Position numbers and translations under genes: made by a program | Part shown: positions 1-9,776 of the stretch, piece by piece | Layout of the letters: each line of letters opens with the position of its first letter | How positions within the stretch are numbered: position 1 is the stretch's first letter | Notes under the pieces: model-generated | Told to the model about the DNA's origin: nothing | Database searches by the model: none | Seen by the model: only the letters and a program-made list of their open reading frames with translations | From: Apostichopus japonicus | Lineage: Eukaryota; Echinodermata; Holothuroidea; Aspidochirotida; Stichopodidae | DNA length: 64,000 bases | Reading direction: 5' to 3' | Assembly: GCF_037975245.1 (NCBI RefSeq) | Contig: NC_092567.1 | Location: 13,036,876-13,100,875 of the forward strand

Positions 1-1
1 A

Positions 2-3000
2 ATTCAATACATGGCAAGGTTGGAAAATTATATGGCCAGATGGTTGGAAATGGGCGGAATTAACAAAACGTTCGAGGAATTTTCAGATCTCATGTTGCGG
101 GAGCAGTTCCTAAATGTATGCAGCAAGGAATTGGCATTATTCCTGAGAGAACATGATTGCAAGACTTCTAAAGCGCTGTCAGAGCTGGCTGACAAATACT
201 TAGAAGCGCATCACAGGGATCTTGAAAAATGTGTGAAATCCTTCCAAACAAATCAGGGAAATGGGAAAAAACCTGACGGTAACCCCAACAGTCAGGAATA
301 CAAAACCAAAATTGTGGACGCGGGTGAAAACAGAAACACGCGTTCAGCCATAAAATGCTTTGTTTGCGGGAAATTGGGGCATAAGGCAAACGATTGCAGG
401 CAGAGGTTTAAAGCGCAATCGGCGGTTGCGACTGAAAATGCCAAACCCGAAAAGCTAGGATCGAGCGATGGGTCGCAAAAAGATCATCGTAGCGGACAAA
501 CCGCGAATCTGTGTTTGATGAAACAAATCAAGGAAAGTGACAGCTATTCAATTAATTTAGCGTGTGGTCACGAGATCCCAATAGTCAGTGCGGCGTGTGA
601 GGAGCCTACCGACATTACTGAGAAAATTTTGTCAGATGTTAAGGAGCGCATGCCGGTGGTTGAGGGTTATCTTAAAGGGAGGAAGGTGTCAGTGTTACGC
701 GATAGCGGGTGTTCTGGTGTCATCGTTAGGAGAGATTTGATCTCCGATGATCAGTTGACCGGTGTAGATCAACTGTGTGTACTGATTGACGGTACAGTGA
801 GGAAGATTCCAGAAGCTATCGTGGCGGTGGACACGCCCTTTTTCACAGGATCCCTCAAGGCTCTCTGTATGAAGAGGCCAGTGTATGACTTAATAATTGG
901 AAATGTTCCTGGTGTTCGAGGTCCTGAGAATCCCGACCCAGATTGGAGTGTAAAAGAAGTTCCAAGTGAGCAGTGTGAACCTCACAATGTGGAAGAAACA
1001 GCTAGTGTTGAAATAGGAACCAGTGTTGAGTCACGTGATGAACCGGAAGTCGCTGCGGATCAAATGATTCCAAGTGATGACGTAGGCGATGACTCAGATA
1101 TTGGAGGTGCCGTAGAGACACGTGCACAAAAGCAAAAACGAAATGAAAATCTGAAACCCCTAAAAACGGCTTATGTTCATATGGATGACGTAACACCTGA
1201 GCAATTGAGACAAGCTCAGAAGGAGGATTCAACCCTCAAAAATTGCTTCAAGCATGTTGGGAATCCCAGACCACTGAAAGGTAAAGAGGGGATCTCCGAA
1301 TTCATTTTAAGGAATGATATTCTATATCGCAAAGTTTCGGGGAATGACAAGCCTAGTGACCAATTGGTTGTACCCGAAAAGTTCAGAAATCAAGTGATGA
1401 AACTGGCTCATGACAGTATTATGGCGGGTCACCTAGGGATAGCCAAGACAACTGACAAAGTTCAGTCTCAGTTCTACTGGCCAGGTGTAGGATCCGACGT
1501 AATGCGTTATTGCAAGTCATGCGATATTTGCCAGAGAACATGTGATAAGGGAAGGGTCACTAAGGTCCCATTGGGTCACATGCCCTTGATTGACACACCA
1601 TTCAAGAGGGTGGCAGTAGACATTGTCGGACCGATCAGTCCTACTTCCAAGCATGGGAATCGGTATATCCTAACACTTGTCGATTATGCAACAAGGTTCC
1701 CAGAGGCAGTTCCATTGCGTAACATAGATACTGAGAGAGTGGCAGAAGCTTTGGTGGACATATTTTCAAGAGTGGGAGTCCCATCTGAGATCCTGACTGA
1801 CAGGGGGTCACAGTTTACCTCAGATGTGATGAAGGAGGTGAGTCGATTACTGTCACTGCGACAACTCACCACTACCCCCTACCACCCGATCTGCAACGGT
1901 CTAGTTGAGAAATTCAATGGTACCTTGAAGAGGATGCTAAAGCGCATGTGTGAGGAGAGACCGTCAGACTGGGACCGCTATATAGGACCACTACTATTTG
2001 CGTATAGGGAGGCTCCGCAAGCCAGCACAGGTTTCGCACCGTTCGAGTTACCCTATGGTAGGACAGTGAGAGGTCCTATGGCCATTTTGAAAGAGATGTG
2101 GACATCTGAAGTGGACAACCCTGAAACTAGGTCAACATATCAGTATGTCCTAGATTTGAGAGAACGGCTAGAGGAGACTTGCGCTCTGGCTAGATCAGAG
2201 TTACAGGAATCGTCAGAGAGGTACAAGAAGTACTATAACCGGAAGGCTAAAAGTCGCAAGTTCAAACCAGGTGATTTGGTGTTGATACTCTTGCCTACTG
2301 ATCAAAACAAGCTGTTGATGCAGTGGAAGGGGCCATTCACCGTATTGAGTGAAATTGGCGAATCGAGCTATTCAATCGATGTCAATGGGAAGTCGAAAAG
2401 TTTTCATGCAAACCTGCTGAAAGAGTACATAAGTAGGGACAAGTCAAATGTGGTTGGGACTACAGTCATTTCAATGTCTGAGGATGAGGAGCAGGAAAGT
2501 TGTTTCGAACTGCCTGCGCTGCAGACTAATCAGAGTGAATCGGCATCGGATGTTGTCGTAAATGACGAATTAGGTGTAGGCCAATCACACGAGGTTAAAC
2601 GAGTGTTATCCAAGTTCGCTGATGTCCTAACTGATGTACCTGGCAAAACTGATGTTCTCAAATGTGACATCAAGTTAACTACTGATAAGCCAATCAAAGC
2701 AAAGCCTTACCCAGTACCACTCTCGATGCGAGATTCGTTACAAGAGGAAGTTAGGAAAATGATTGACATGGGAGTCATTGAACCTTCAAACTCACCTTAT
2801 AGTTCACCTGTGGTGTTGGTACCTAAACCTGATGGTACGAAGAGATTCTGCGTGGATTATAGGAAGCTCAATAAAGTAACCACGTATGAAGCTGAACCTA
2901 TGCAAACCATGACAGAGATATTCTCGGAATTGTCGAATGACAAGTACTTCAGTCGAATCGATCTAACGAAGGGATATTGGCAGGTTGAAATGACACAGTC

Positions 3001-3940
3001 AGCGAAAGAGAAGACTGCCTTTGTGACACCAGATGGGTTATGGCAATTTAAAACGATGCCCTTTGGATTGGTTGGGGCACCGGCAGTTTTCACTAGGTTG
3101 ATGAGAACCATTTTGAGGGATGTGCCAAATGTTGTCAATTATCTGGATGATATTTTGATTCATACCGAGACATGGGATGAGCATGTAGAGTGTTTGGAGT
3201 TGTTGTTTCAGACGTTGAGAGAGAGCGGACTGACAGCTCGTCCGAGTAAGTGTGAAATAGGGTTCACTAAATTAGAGTTCTTGGGCCACACAGTTGGAAA
3301 CGGGAAGTTGGGCCCGAAGCAGAGTACCCTTGATAAAATCAAAAAAGCTCCAAAACCCGAGACGAAAACCCAAGTCAGGTCGTTTCTTGGTCTCACGGGG
3401 TATTACAGAGACTATATACCAAACTACTCTGCACTAGTTGCCCCACTGTCGGACCTGACGAGGAAGGGTTCACCCAATAGAGTGATTTGGGGAAGCGCCC
3501 AGGACAAGGCGTTCAATGATCTGAAGCGAGCGCTTATTAGTCCACCCCTTCTCAGGCTTCCTGATGTAAATAAGCAATTTGTTCTGAGGACCGATGCATC
3601 CGATGTAGGGATTGGTGCAGTCCTACTACAGGAACATGAAGGAGAGTTATTTCCTGTAGCGTATGCTAGTAGAAAGTTATTGGAGAGGGAAAGAAATTAT
3701 TCAGTGATTGAGAGAGAATGCCTAGGATTAGTTTGGGCAGTACAGAAATTCCATGTATATCTGTACGGAAGTGAGTTCGTCTTACAGACTGATCACGAAC
3801 CACTCACTTATTTAAATAGAGCGAAGTTGCTGAACTCAAGAATTATGAGATGGGCATTAGTACTACAAGAGTATAGATTCAGACTAGAATCAATTAAGGG
3901 AAAGTACAATGTTGGTGCAGATTATATGAGCCGAATGTAA
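2..3940 (+). CDS. gag-pol: Gag-protease-integrase-RT-RNase H polyprotein (partial at 5' end)
   Basis: This polyprotein copies element RNA into DNA and integrates it. The frame is already open at base 2, so the ATG at 11 is probably internal; residues are counted from it. A SCAN-like capsid segment lies at about 21-68. The zinc knuckle is C116, C119, H124, C129 (CX2CX4HX4C). The protease has DSG at 231-233 and LIIG at 294-297. The integrase zinc finger is H467, H474, C504, C507. The integrase core triad is D537, D597, E633, with exactly 35 residues between the last two. A GPF module is at 774-776. The RT aspartates are D984 and YLDD 1044-1047. RNase H has D1195, E1236, D1261 and D1304. TAA is at 3938. 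Gag and Pol share one frame here, with no stop or frameshift between knuckle and protease. PYHPICNG replaces the usual PYHPQTNG near the integrase glutamate. I see no inactivating lesion. The order integrase before RT is the odd feature and points to the Gmr1-like group. Confidence 0.96.
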   Translation: MQYMARLENYMARWLEMGGINKTFEEFSDLMLREQFLNVCSKELALFLREHDCKTSKALSELADKYLEAHHRDLEKCVKSFQTNQGNGKKPDGNPNSQEYKTKIVDAGENRNTRSAIKCFVCGKLGHKANDCRQRFKAQSAVATENAKPEKLGSSDGSQKDHRSGQTANLCLMKQIKESDSYSINLACGHEIPIVSAACEEPTDITEKILSDVKERMPVVEGYLKGRKVSVLRDSGCSGVIVRRDLISDDQLTGVDQLCVLIDGTVRKIPEAIVAVDTPFFTGSLKALCMKRPVYDLIIGNVPGVRGPENPDPDWSVKEVPSEQCEPHNVEETASVEIGTSVESRDEPEVAADQMIPSDDVGDDSDIGGAVETRAQKQKRNENLKPLKTAYVHMDDVTPEQLRQAQKEDSTLKNCFKHVGNPRPLKGKEGISEFILRNDILYRKVSGNDKPSDQLVVPEKFRNQVMKLAHDSIMAGHLGIAKTTDKVQSQFYWPGVGSDVMRYCKSCDICQRTCDKGRVTKVPLGHMPLIDTPFKRVAVDIVGPISPTSKHGNRYILTLVDYATRFPEAVPLRNIDTERVAEALVDIFSRVGVPSEILTDRGSQFTSDVMKEVSRLLSLRQLTTTPYHPICNGLVEKFNGTLKRMLKRMCEERPSDWDRYIGPLLFAYREAPQASTGFAPFELPYGRTVRGPMAILKEMWTSEVDNPETRSTYQYVLDLRERLEETCALARSELQESSERYKKYYNRKAKSRKFKPGDLVLILLPTDQNKLLMQWKGPFTVLSEIGESSYSIDVNGKSKSFHANLLKEYISRDKSNVVGTTVISMSEDEEQESCFELPALQTNQSESASDVVVNDELGVGQSHEVKRVLSKFADVLTDVPGKTDVLKCDIKLTTDKPIKAKPYPVPLSMRDSLQEEVRKMIDMGVIEPSNSPYSSPVVLVPKPDGTKRFCVDYRKLNKVTTYEAEPMQTMTEIFSELSNDKYFSRIDLTKGYWQVEMTQSAKEKTAFVTPDGLWQFKTMPFGLVGAPAVFTRLMRTILRDVPNVVNYLDDILIHTETWDEHVECLELLFQTLRESGLTARPSKCEIGFTKLEFLGHTVGNGKLGPKQSTLDKIKKAPKPETKTQVRSFLGLTGYYRDYIPNYSALVAPLSDLTRKGSPNRVIWGSAQDKAFNDLKRALISPPLLRLPDVNKQFVLRTDASDVGIGAVLLQEHEGELFPVAYASRKLLERERNYSVIERECLGLVWAVQKFHVYLYGSEFVLQTDHEPLTYLNRAKLLNSRIMRWALVLQEYRFRLESIKGKYNVGADYMSRM

Positions 3941-4192
3941 GCGGGTTATTCATTCATTTAATCAGATGTAGATTTGTTGATTGTAACACTATTGATTGTT
4001 GTTATGCTATCATACATTTATGATTGACATAGTTTTGTCGGATTATAGAATTGTTTATAGTTTATAGAATTTGACATTTATGGAATTGTTAGTTTGAGTA
4101 TTTTGAGATGGTTATCAATATTCATTAGTTATGTTTAATTTAAAGTTGCATACACGTCCATTTATAGATGAAATATTTAAAATATTTATCTT
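3941..4192 (+). other. 3' untranslated stretch of the retrotransposon
   Basis: This AT-rich stretch between the polyprotein stop and the polypurine tract is rich in short TTTAT/ATTGAT words. I see no open frame of useful length, no envelope-like sequence and no RNA gene in it. It is most simply the non-coding leader to the 3' LTR. Confidence 0.7.
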
Positions 4193-4202
4193 AAAGGGGG
4201 AG
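4193..4202 (+). promoter_or_regulatory. Polypurine tract (plus-strand primer site)
   Basis: AAAGGGGGAG lies four bases (TAAT) upstream of the LTR's TGTCAC. In LTR retrotransposons a purine run at this place resists RNase H and primes plus-strand DNA synthesis. The position just before the LTR start fits. The exact cleavage point cannot be fixed from sequence alone. Confidence 0.75.
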
Positions 4203-4206
4203 TAAT

Positions 4207-5187
4207 TGTCACGAACGACTTTATTCATTGTACGTGTATTCAGTATATGCTGGTCAGGGTGATAAGTAGGTCACTCGTCGTGACTGACAACTTGTGCGTT
4301 TTTTCTGGAAGCGTCGAGAAATGATGGCGCTATTCGGTATTAACGAGTGCAAATTTCCAGAACATACGGGAAGTAATTTTTAGCAGGTGACCGGATATCG
4401 TCGACCAATGAACGATGCACTATCAGTCGTATCTTCGAGACATGGATGATTCTCGATGTTTTTCCGTCAGGATTCCTGGAAGAGAATTTTCGGGAGATTA
4501 AACCCGGCTATATAAGAAGAGATATTTTCGGTGATGAGGAGTTTAGTTCAGAGTTTTCCGATCTATTGTGAAAAGAAATTCATCTGAGATAAAAGATTAA
4601 TCGAGGGGACGGACAGAGGAACCGGTGGACTGTTTGTTTATAAGATTGGTGCGTCGTTTAACCGGGACAGGCGTGACTTCGGCAGAGTTTTTCGGAGTTC
4701 ACCCAGGAGGAAGCCATCCTTGGGATACAAACGTTGAGTCGAATTGGACCAGCGGGGAACGGTTTTGCTCCTGACCAAGTCACGGGATACCAGCCTACGA
4801 GGGAGCCTAATCCCGACATCGTTGTTGGTGACGCAAGGAGGTCAGAACAGCTACGAAAGGAACCGAGAGCCGGCACGCGCCGCGTAAGATAAGTAATCTT
4901 TTAAAATTTTAACGGCCGTATAATATTGTAAAATCTGTCTGTAATATTCCAAATTTCTAGTACCAATAATCCTTGTACAAATCAGTAGAGATCGTATCAT
5001 TGTAAATATATCGTTTTGTTAACTTTCAGAAACATCTCAGTAGTCTTTTGGTCCTTTGAGTTTACTTCCCTGAATCTATCTAAAATTTTATTTTTATCGG
5101 CTTTGAAGGCCAAAGGAAAAACCCGGGGTCGCAACAGAGGGGGCGCTAGAAGGTGCCATTTTGTTTTACCCCACGGAAGTTGTGACA
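4207..5187 (+). repeat. 3' long terminal repeat (981 bp)
   Basis: The proposed LTR starts TGTCACGA just after the polypurine tract and ends TTGTGACA. TGTCAC and GTGACA form a 6-bp terminal inverted repeat with the canonical TG...CA ends. Satellite DNA begins at the next base, which fixes the right edge well. A TATA box lies about 300 bp inside. I found no canonical AATAAA in the downstream part, so the poly(A) site is unresolved. Only one LTR is in the window, so the boundaries rest on these signals and not on a comparison with the 5' copy. A short open frame on the minus strand inside it (4658-4876) has no recognisable product. Confidence 0.85.
4509..4516 (+). promoter_or_regulatory. TATA box of the LTR promoter
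   Basis: TATATAAG sits in the LTR after a GC-rich CCCGGC. Transcription would be expected to start roughly 25-40 bases downstream; TTCAGAG at 4547-4553 could act as an initiator. In the 5' copy this would drive the genomic RNA. In this 3' copy it points rightward out of the element into the satellite array. Confidence 0.6.
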
Positions 5188-5192
5188 GGTAC
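5188..5192. other. Putative target-site duplication GGTAC at the element/satellite junction
   Basis: The five bases after the LTR are GGTAC, which are also the first five bases of the satellite monomer and are followed in phase by TAATCGATCGAATGTGC. Ty3/gypsy integrases make 4-6 bp duplications, so the left flank should end in GGTAC (or GTAC). The left flank is outside the window, so this is a prediction. Confidence 0.45.
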
Positions 5193-6743
5193 TAATCGAT
5201 CGAATGTGCGGTATCGATCAATCGAATGTACAGTACCAATCAATCGAATGTGCAGTATCGATCGATCGAATGTTCGGTACCGATCAATCGAATAATCGGT
5301 ATCGATCAATCGAATAGGCGGTACCGATAAATCGAATGTGCGGTACCGATCAATCGAATGTCCGGTACCGATCAAACAAATGTGCGGTACCGATCAATCG
5401 AATGTTCGGTACCGATCAATCGAATGTTCGGTATCGATCAATCGAATGTGCGGTACCGATCAATCGAATGTGCGGTACCGATCAATCGAATGTGCGGTAC
5501 CAATCGATCGATCGAATGTGCGGTACCGATCAAACGAATGTGCGGTACCGATCAATCGAATGTGCGTAACCGATCAATCGAATGTGCAGTACCGATCAAT
5601 CGAATGTTCGGTATCGATCAATCGAATGTGCGGTATCGATAAATCGAATGTGCGGTACCGATCAAACGAATGTGCGGTACCGATCAATCGAATGTGCGGT
5701 ACCAATCGATCGAATGTGCGGTATCGATCAATCGAATGTACGGTACCAATCAATCGAATGTGCAGTATCGATCGATCGAATGTTCGGTACCGATCAATCG
5801 AATGTTCGGTATCGATCAATCGAATGTGCGGTACCGATCAGTCGAATGTGCGGTATCGATCAATCGAATGTCCGGTATCGATAAATCGAATGTGCGGTAC
5901 CAATCAAACGAATGTGCGGTACCGATCAATCGAATGTGCGGTACCAATCGATCGAATTAGCGGTATCGATCAATCGAATGTACGGTACCAATCAATCGAA
6001 TGTGCGGTATCGATCGATGAAATTTTCGGTACCGATCAATCGAATGTGCAGTATCGATCGATCGAATGTTCGGTACCGATCAATCGAATGTTCGGTATCG
6101 ATCAATCGAATGTGCGGTACCGATCAATCGAATGTGCGGTACCGATCAATCGAATGTTCGGTATCGATCAATCAAATGTTCGGTACAGATCAATCGAATG
6201 TGCGGTATCGATCAATATAATATTCGGTACCGATCAATCGAATGTGCGGTATCGATCAATCGAATGTCCGGTATCGTTAAATCGAATGTGCGGTACCGAT
6301 CAATCGAATGTGCGGTACCAATCAATCGAAAGTACAGTATCGATAAATCGAATGTGCGGTACCGATCAATCGAATGTGCGGTACCAATCGATCGATCGAA
6401 TGTGCGGTACCGATCAAACGAATGTGCGGTACCGATCAATCGAATGTGCGGTACCAATCGATCGATCGAATGTGCGGTACCGATCAAACGAATGTGCGGT
6501 ACCGATCAATCGAATGTGCAGTATCGATCGATCGAATGTTCGGTACCGATCAATCGAATGTGCGGTATCGATCAATCGAATGTCCGGTATCGATAAATCG
6601 AATGTGCCGTACCGATCAATCGAATGTGCGGTACCGATCAATCGAATGTGCGGTACCAATCGATCGATCGAATGTGCGGTACCAATCGATCGACCGAATG
6701 TGCGGTACCGATCAATCGAATGTGCGGATTAGATCGATCGAAT
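5188..6743. repeat. Satellite segment next to the retrotransposon
   Basis: This is the first stretch of the array. The first 150 bp hold unusual monomers (CGAATAATCGG near 5289, CGAATAGGCGG near 5311) that bring stop codons. After that the A-type mixture takes over: TACC and TATC monomers, GTTC endings, and 26-bp CGATCGATCG monomers (near 5490, 6390, 6460, 6660). It ends at the first GGATTAG landmark monomer. Confidence 0.8.
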
Positions 6744-7841
6744 GCGTTTAACCAATCAATCGAATGTTCGGTACCGATCGATCGAATGTTCGGTACCAAT
6801 GAATGGAATGTTCGGTACCCATCGATTGAATGTGCGGTACCGATGAATCGAATGTTCGGTATCGATCCATCGAATGTTCGGTATCGATCGACCAGATGTG
6901 CGAAACCGATCAACCTAAAGTGCGAAACCGATCAATCGAATGTTCGGTACCGATCAATCGAGTGTGCGATACCGATCAATATCATGTTCGGAACAGATCA
7001 ATCGAATGTTCGGTATCGATCAATCGAATGTGCGGTATCGATCAATCGAATGTACGGTACCAATCGATCGAATGTGCGGTATCGATCGATCGAATGTACG
7101 GTACAAATCAATCGAATGTGCGGTATCGATCGATCGAATGTGCGGTACCGATCAAACGAATGTGCGGTACCGATCAATCGAATGTGCGGTACCGATCAAC
7201 CTAATGTGCGAAACCGATCATTCGAATGTTCGGTCCTGATCAATCGAATGTTCGGGACCAATCAATCGAATGTGCGGTACCGATCAATCGAATGTACAGT
7301 ATCGATCAATCGAATGTGCGGTTTCGATCGATCGAATGTTCGGTACCGATCAATTTAATGTTCGGAACAGATCAATCGAATGTTCGGTATCGATCAATCG
7401 AAAGTGCGGTATCGATCAATCGAATGTACAGTATCGATCAATCGAATGTTCGGTACTGGTCAATCGAACGTGCGGTACCGATCAATCGAATGTGCGGTAC
7501 CGATCAATCGAATGTTCGGCATCGATAGATCGAATGTGCGAAACCAATCAACCTAATGTGCGAAACCGATCAATCGAATGTTCGGTCCTGATCAATCGAA
7601 TGTTCGTGATCGATCAATCGAATGTGCGGCACCGATCAATCGAATGTATAGTATCGATCAATCGAATGTTCGGTGCCAATCAATCGAATGTGCGGTATTG
7701 ATCGATCGAATGTTCGGTACCGATCAATCGAATGTTCGGTATCGATCAATCGAATGTGCGGTACCGATCAATCGAATGTGCGGTACCGATCAATCGAATG
7801 TGCGGTACCAATCGATCGATCGAATGTGCGGTACCGATCAA

Positions 7842-9776
7842 ACGAATGTGCGGTACCGATCAATCGAATGTGCGGTACCGATCAATCGAATGTGCGGTAC
7901 TGATCAATCGAATGTGCGGTACCAATCGATCGATCGAATGTGCGGTACCGATCAAACGAATGTGCGGTACCGATCAATCGAATGTGCGGTATCGATCAAT
8001 CGAATGTCCGGTATCGATAAATCGAAGGTGCGTTACCGATCAATCGAAAGTGCGGTACCGATCAACGAATGTGCGGTACCGATCAATCGAATGTTCGGTA
8101 TCGATCAATCGAATGTGCGGTACCGATCAATCGAATGTTCGGTACCGATCAATCGAATGTGCGGTACCAATCGATCGATCGAATGTGCGGTACCGATCAA
8201 ACGAATGTGCGGTACCGATCAATCGAATGTGCGGTACCGATCAATCGAATGTGCGGTACCGATCAATCGAATGTGCGGTACCAATCGATCGATCGAATGT
8301 GCGGTACCGATCAAACGAATGTGCGGTACCGATCAATCGAATGTGCGGTATCGATCAATCGAATGTCCGGTATCGATAAATCGAAGGTGCGTTACCGATC
8401 AATCGAATGTGCGGTACCGATCAACGAATGTGCGGTACCGATCAATCGAATGTGCGGTATCGATCAATATAATGTTCGGTACCAATCAATCGAATGTGCG
8501 GTATCGATCAATCGAATGTCCGGTATCGATCAATCGAATGTGCGGTACCGATCAATCGAATGTGCGGTACCGATCAATCGAATGTGCGGTACCAATCGAT
8601 CGATCGAATGTGCGGTACCAATCGATCGACCGAATGTGCGGTACCGATCAATCGAATGTGCGGATTAGATCGATCGAATGCGTGGAACCAATCAATCGAA
8701 TGTTCGGTACCGATCGATCGAATGTTCGGTACCAATGAATGGAATGTTCGGTACCCATCGATTGAATGTGCGGTACCGATGAATCGAATGTGCGGTACCG
8801 ATCAATCGAATGTGCGGTACCGATCAATCGAATGTGCGGTACCGATCAATCGAATGTGCGGTACCGATCAATCGAATGTGCGGTACTGATCAATCGAATG
8901 TGCGGTACCAATCGATCGATCGAATGTGCGGTACCGATCAAACGAATGTGCGGTACCGATCAATCGAATGTGCGGTATCGATCAATCGAATGTCCGGTAT
9001 CGATAAATCGAAGGTGCGTTACCGATCAATCGAAAGTGCGGTACCGATCAACGAATGTGCGGTACCGATCAATCGAATGTTCGGTATCGATCAATCGAAT
9101 GTGCGGTACCGATCAATCGAATGTTCGGTACCGATCAATCGAATGTGCGGTACCAATCGATCAATCGAATGTGCGGTACCGATCAAACGAATGTGCGGTA
9201 CCGATCAATCGAATGTGCGGTACCGATCAATCGAATGTGCGGTACCGATCAATCGAATGTGCGGTACCAATCGATCGATCGAATGTGCGGTACCGATCAA
9301 ACGAATGTGCGGTACCGATCAATCGAATGTGCGGTATCGATCAATCGAATGTCCGGTATCGATAAATCGAAGGTGCGTTACCGATCAATCGAATGTGCGG
9401 TACCGATCAACGAATGTGCGGTACCGATCAATCGAATGTGCGGTATCGATCAATATAATGTTCGGTACCAATCAATCGAATGTGCGGTATCGATCAATCG
9501 AATGTCCGGTATCGATAAATCGAATGTACGGTACCGATCAATCGAATGTGCGGTACCGATCAATCGAATGTGCGGTACCAATCGATCGATCGAATGTGCG
9601 GTACCAATCGATCGACCGAATATGCGGTACCGATCAATCGAATGTGCGGATTAGATCGATCGAATGCGTGGAACCAATCAATCGAATGTTCGGTACCGAT
9701 CGATCGAATGTTCGGTACCAATGAATGGAATGTTCGGTACCCATCGATTGAATGTGCGGTACCGATGAATCGAATG
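7842..9776. repeat. Tandem duplication, 986-bp offset
   Basis: The block from about 7,842 to 8,827 recurs from about 8,828 to 9,776. For example, the rare CGAAAGTGCGG monomer is at 8045 and 9031, each followed by a 21-bp CAACGAA monomer. The match runs out after GATGAATCGAATGT near 8,783 and 9,769. The offset is not a multiple of 22 because the unit contains 21- and 26-bp monomers. Confidence 0.8.

Larger units (their letters stand above)
1..5187 (+). mobile_element. Gmr1-like Ty3/gypsy LTR retrotransposon, 3' part (5' end outside window)
   Basis: The order is Gag, protease, integrase, reverse transcriptase, RNase H, 3' untranslated region, polypurine tract, 3' LTR, all on the + strand. The RT/RNase H motifs are Ty3/gypsy-type, but integrase precedes RT as in Ty1/copia. 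Among gypsy elements this order marks the Gmr1-like clade. A SCAN-like capsid segment supports the same assignment. No envelope frame and no chromodomain are seen after the integrase. The left part (5' LTR, primer-binding site, start of Gag) is cut off by the window edge. The right end abuts 22-bp satellite DNA with no intervening sequence, so the element probably sits inside the satellite array. The coding frame has no internal stop and all inspected catalytic residues are kept, which suggests a recent insertion. Confidence 0.93.

Noticed and set aside
168-3396. Short minus-strand open frames within the polyprotein
   Set aside because: They are antisense shadows of the gag-pol frame with no motifs of their own.
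3941-4206. Envelope or accessory gene after RNase H
   Set aside because: Only about 266 AT-rich bases lie before the LTR, with no open frame and no membrane segment.
4658-4876. 72-codon open frame on the minus strand in the LTR
   Set aside because: It lies fully within a non-coding LTR, has no recognisable domain and is antisense to the element.
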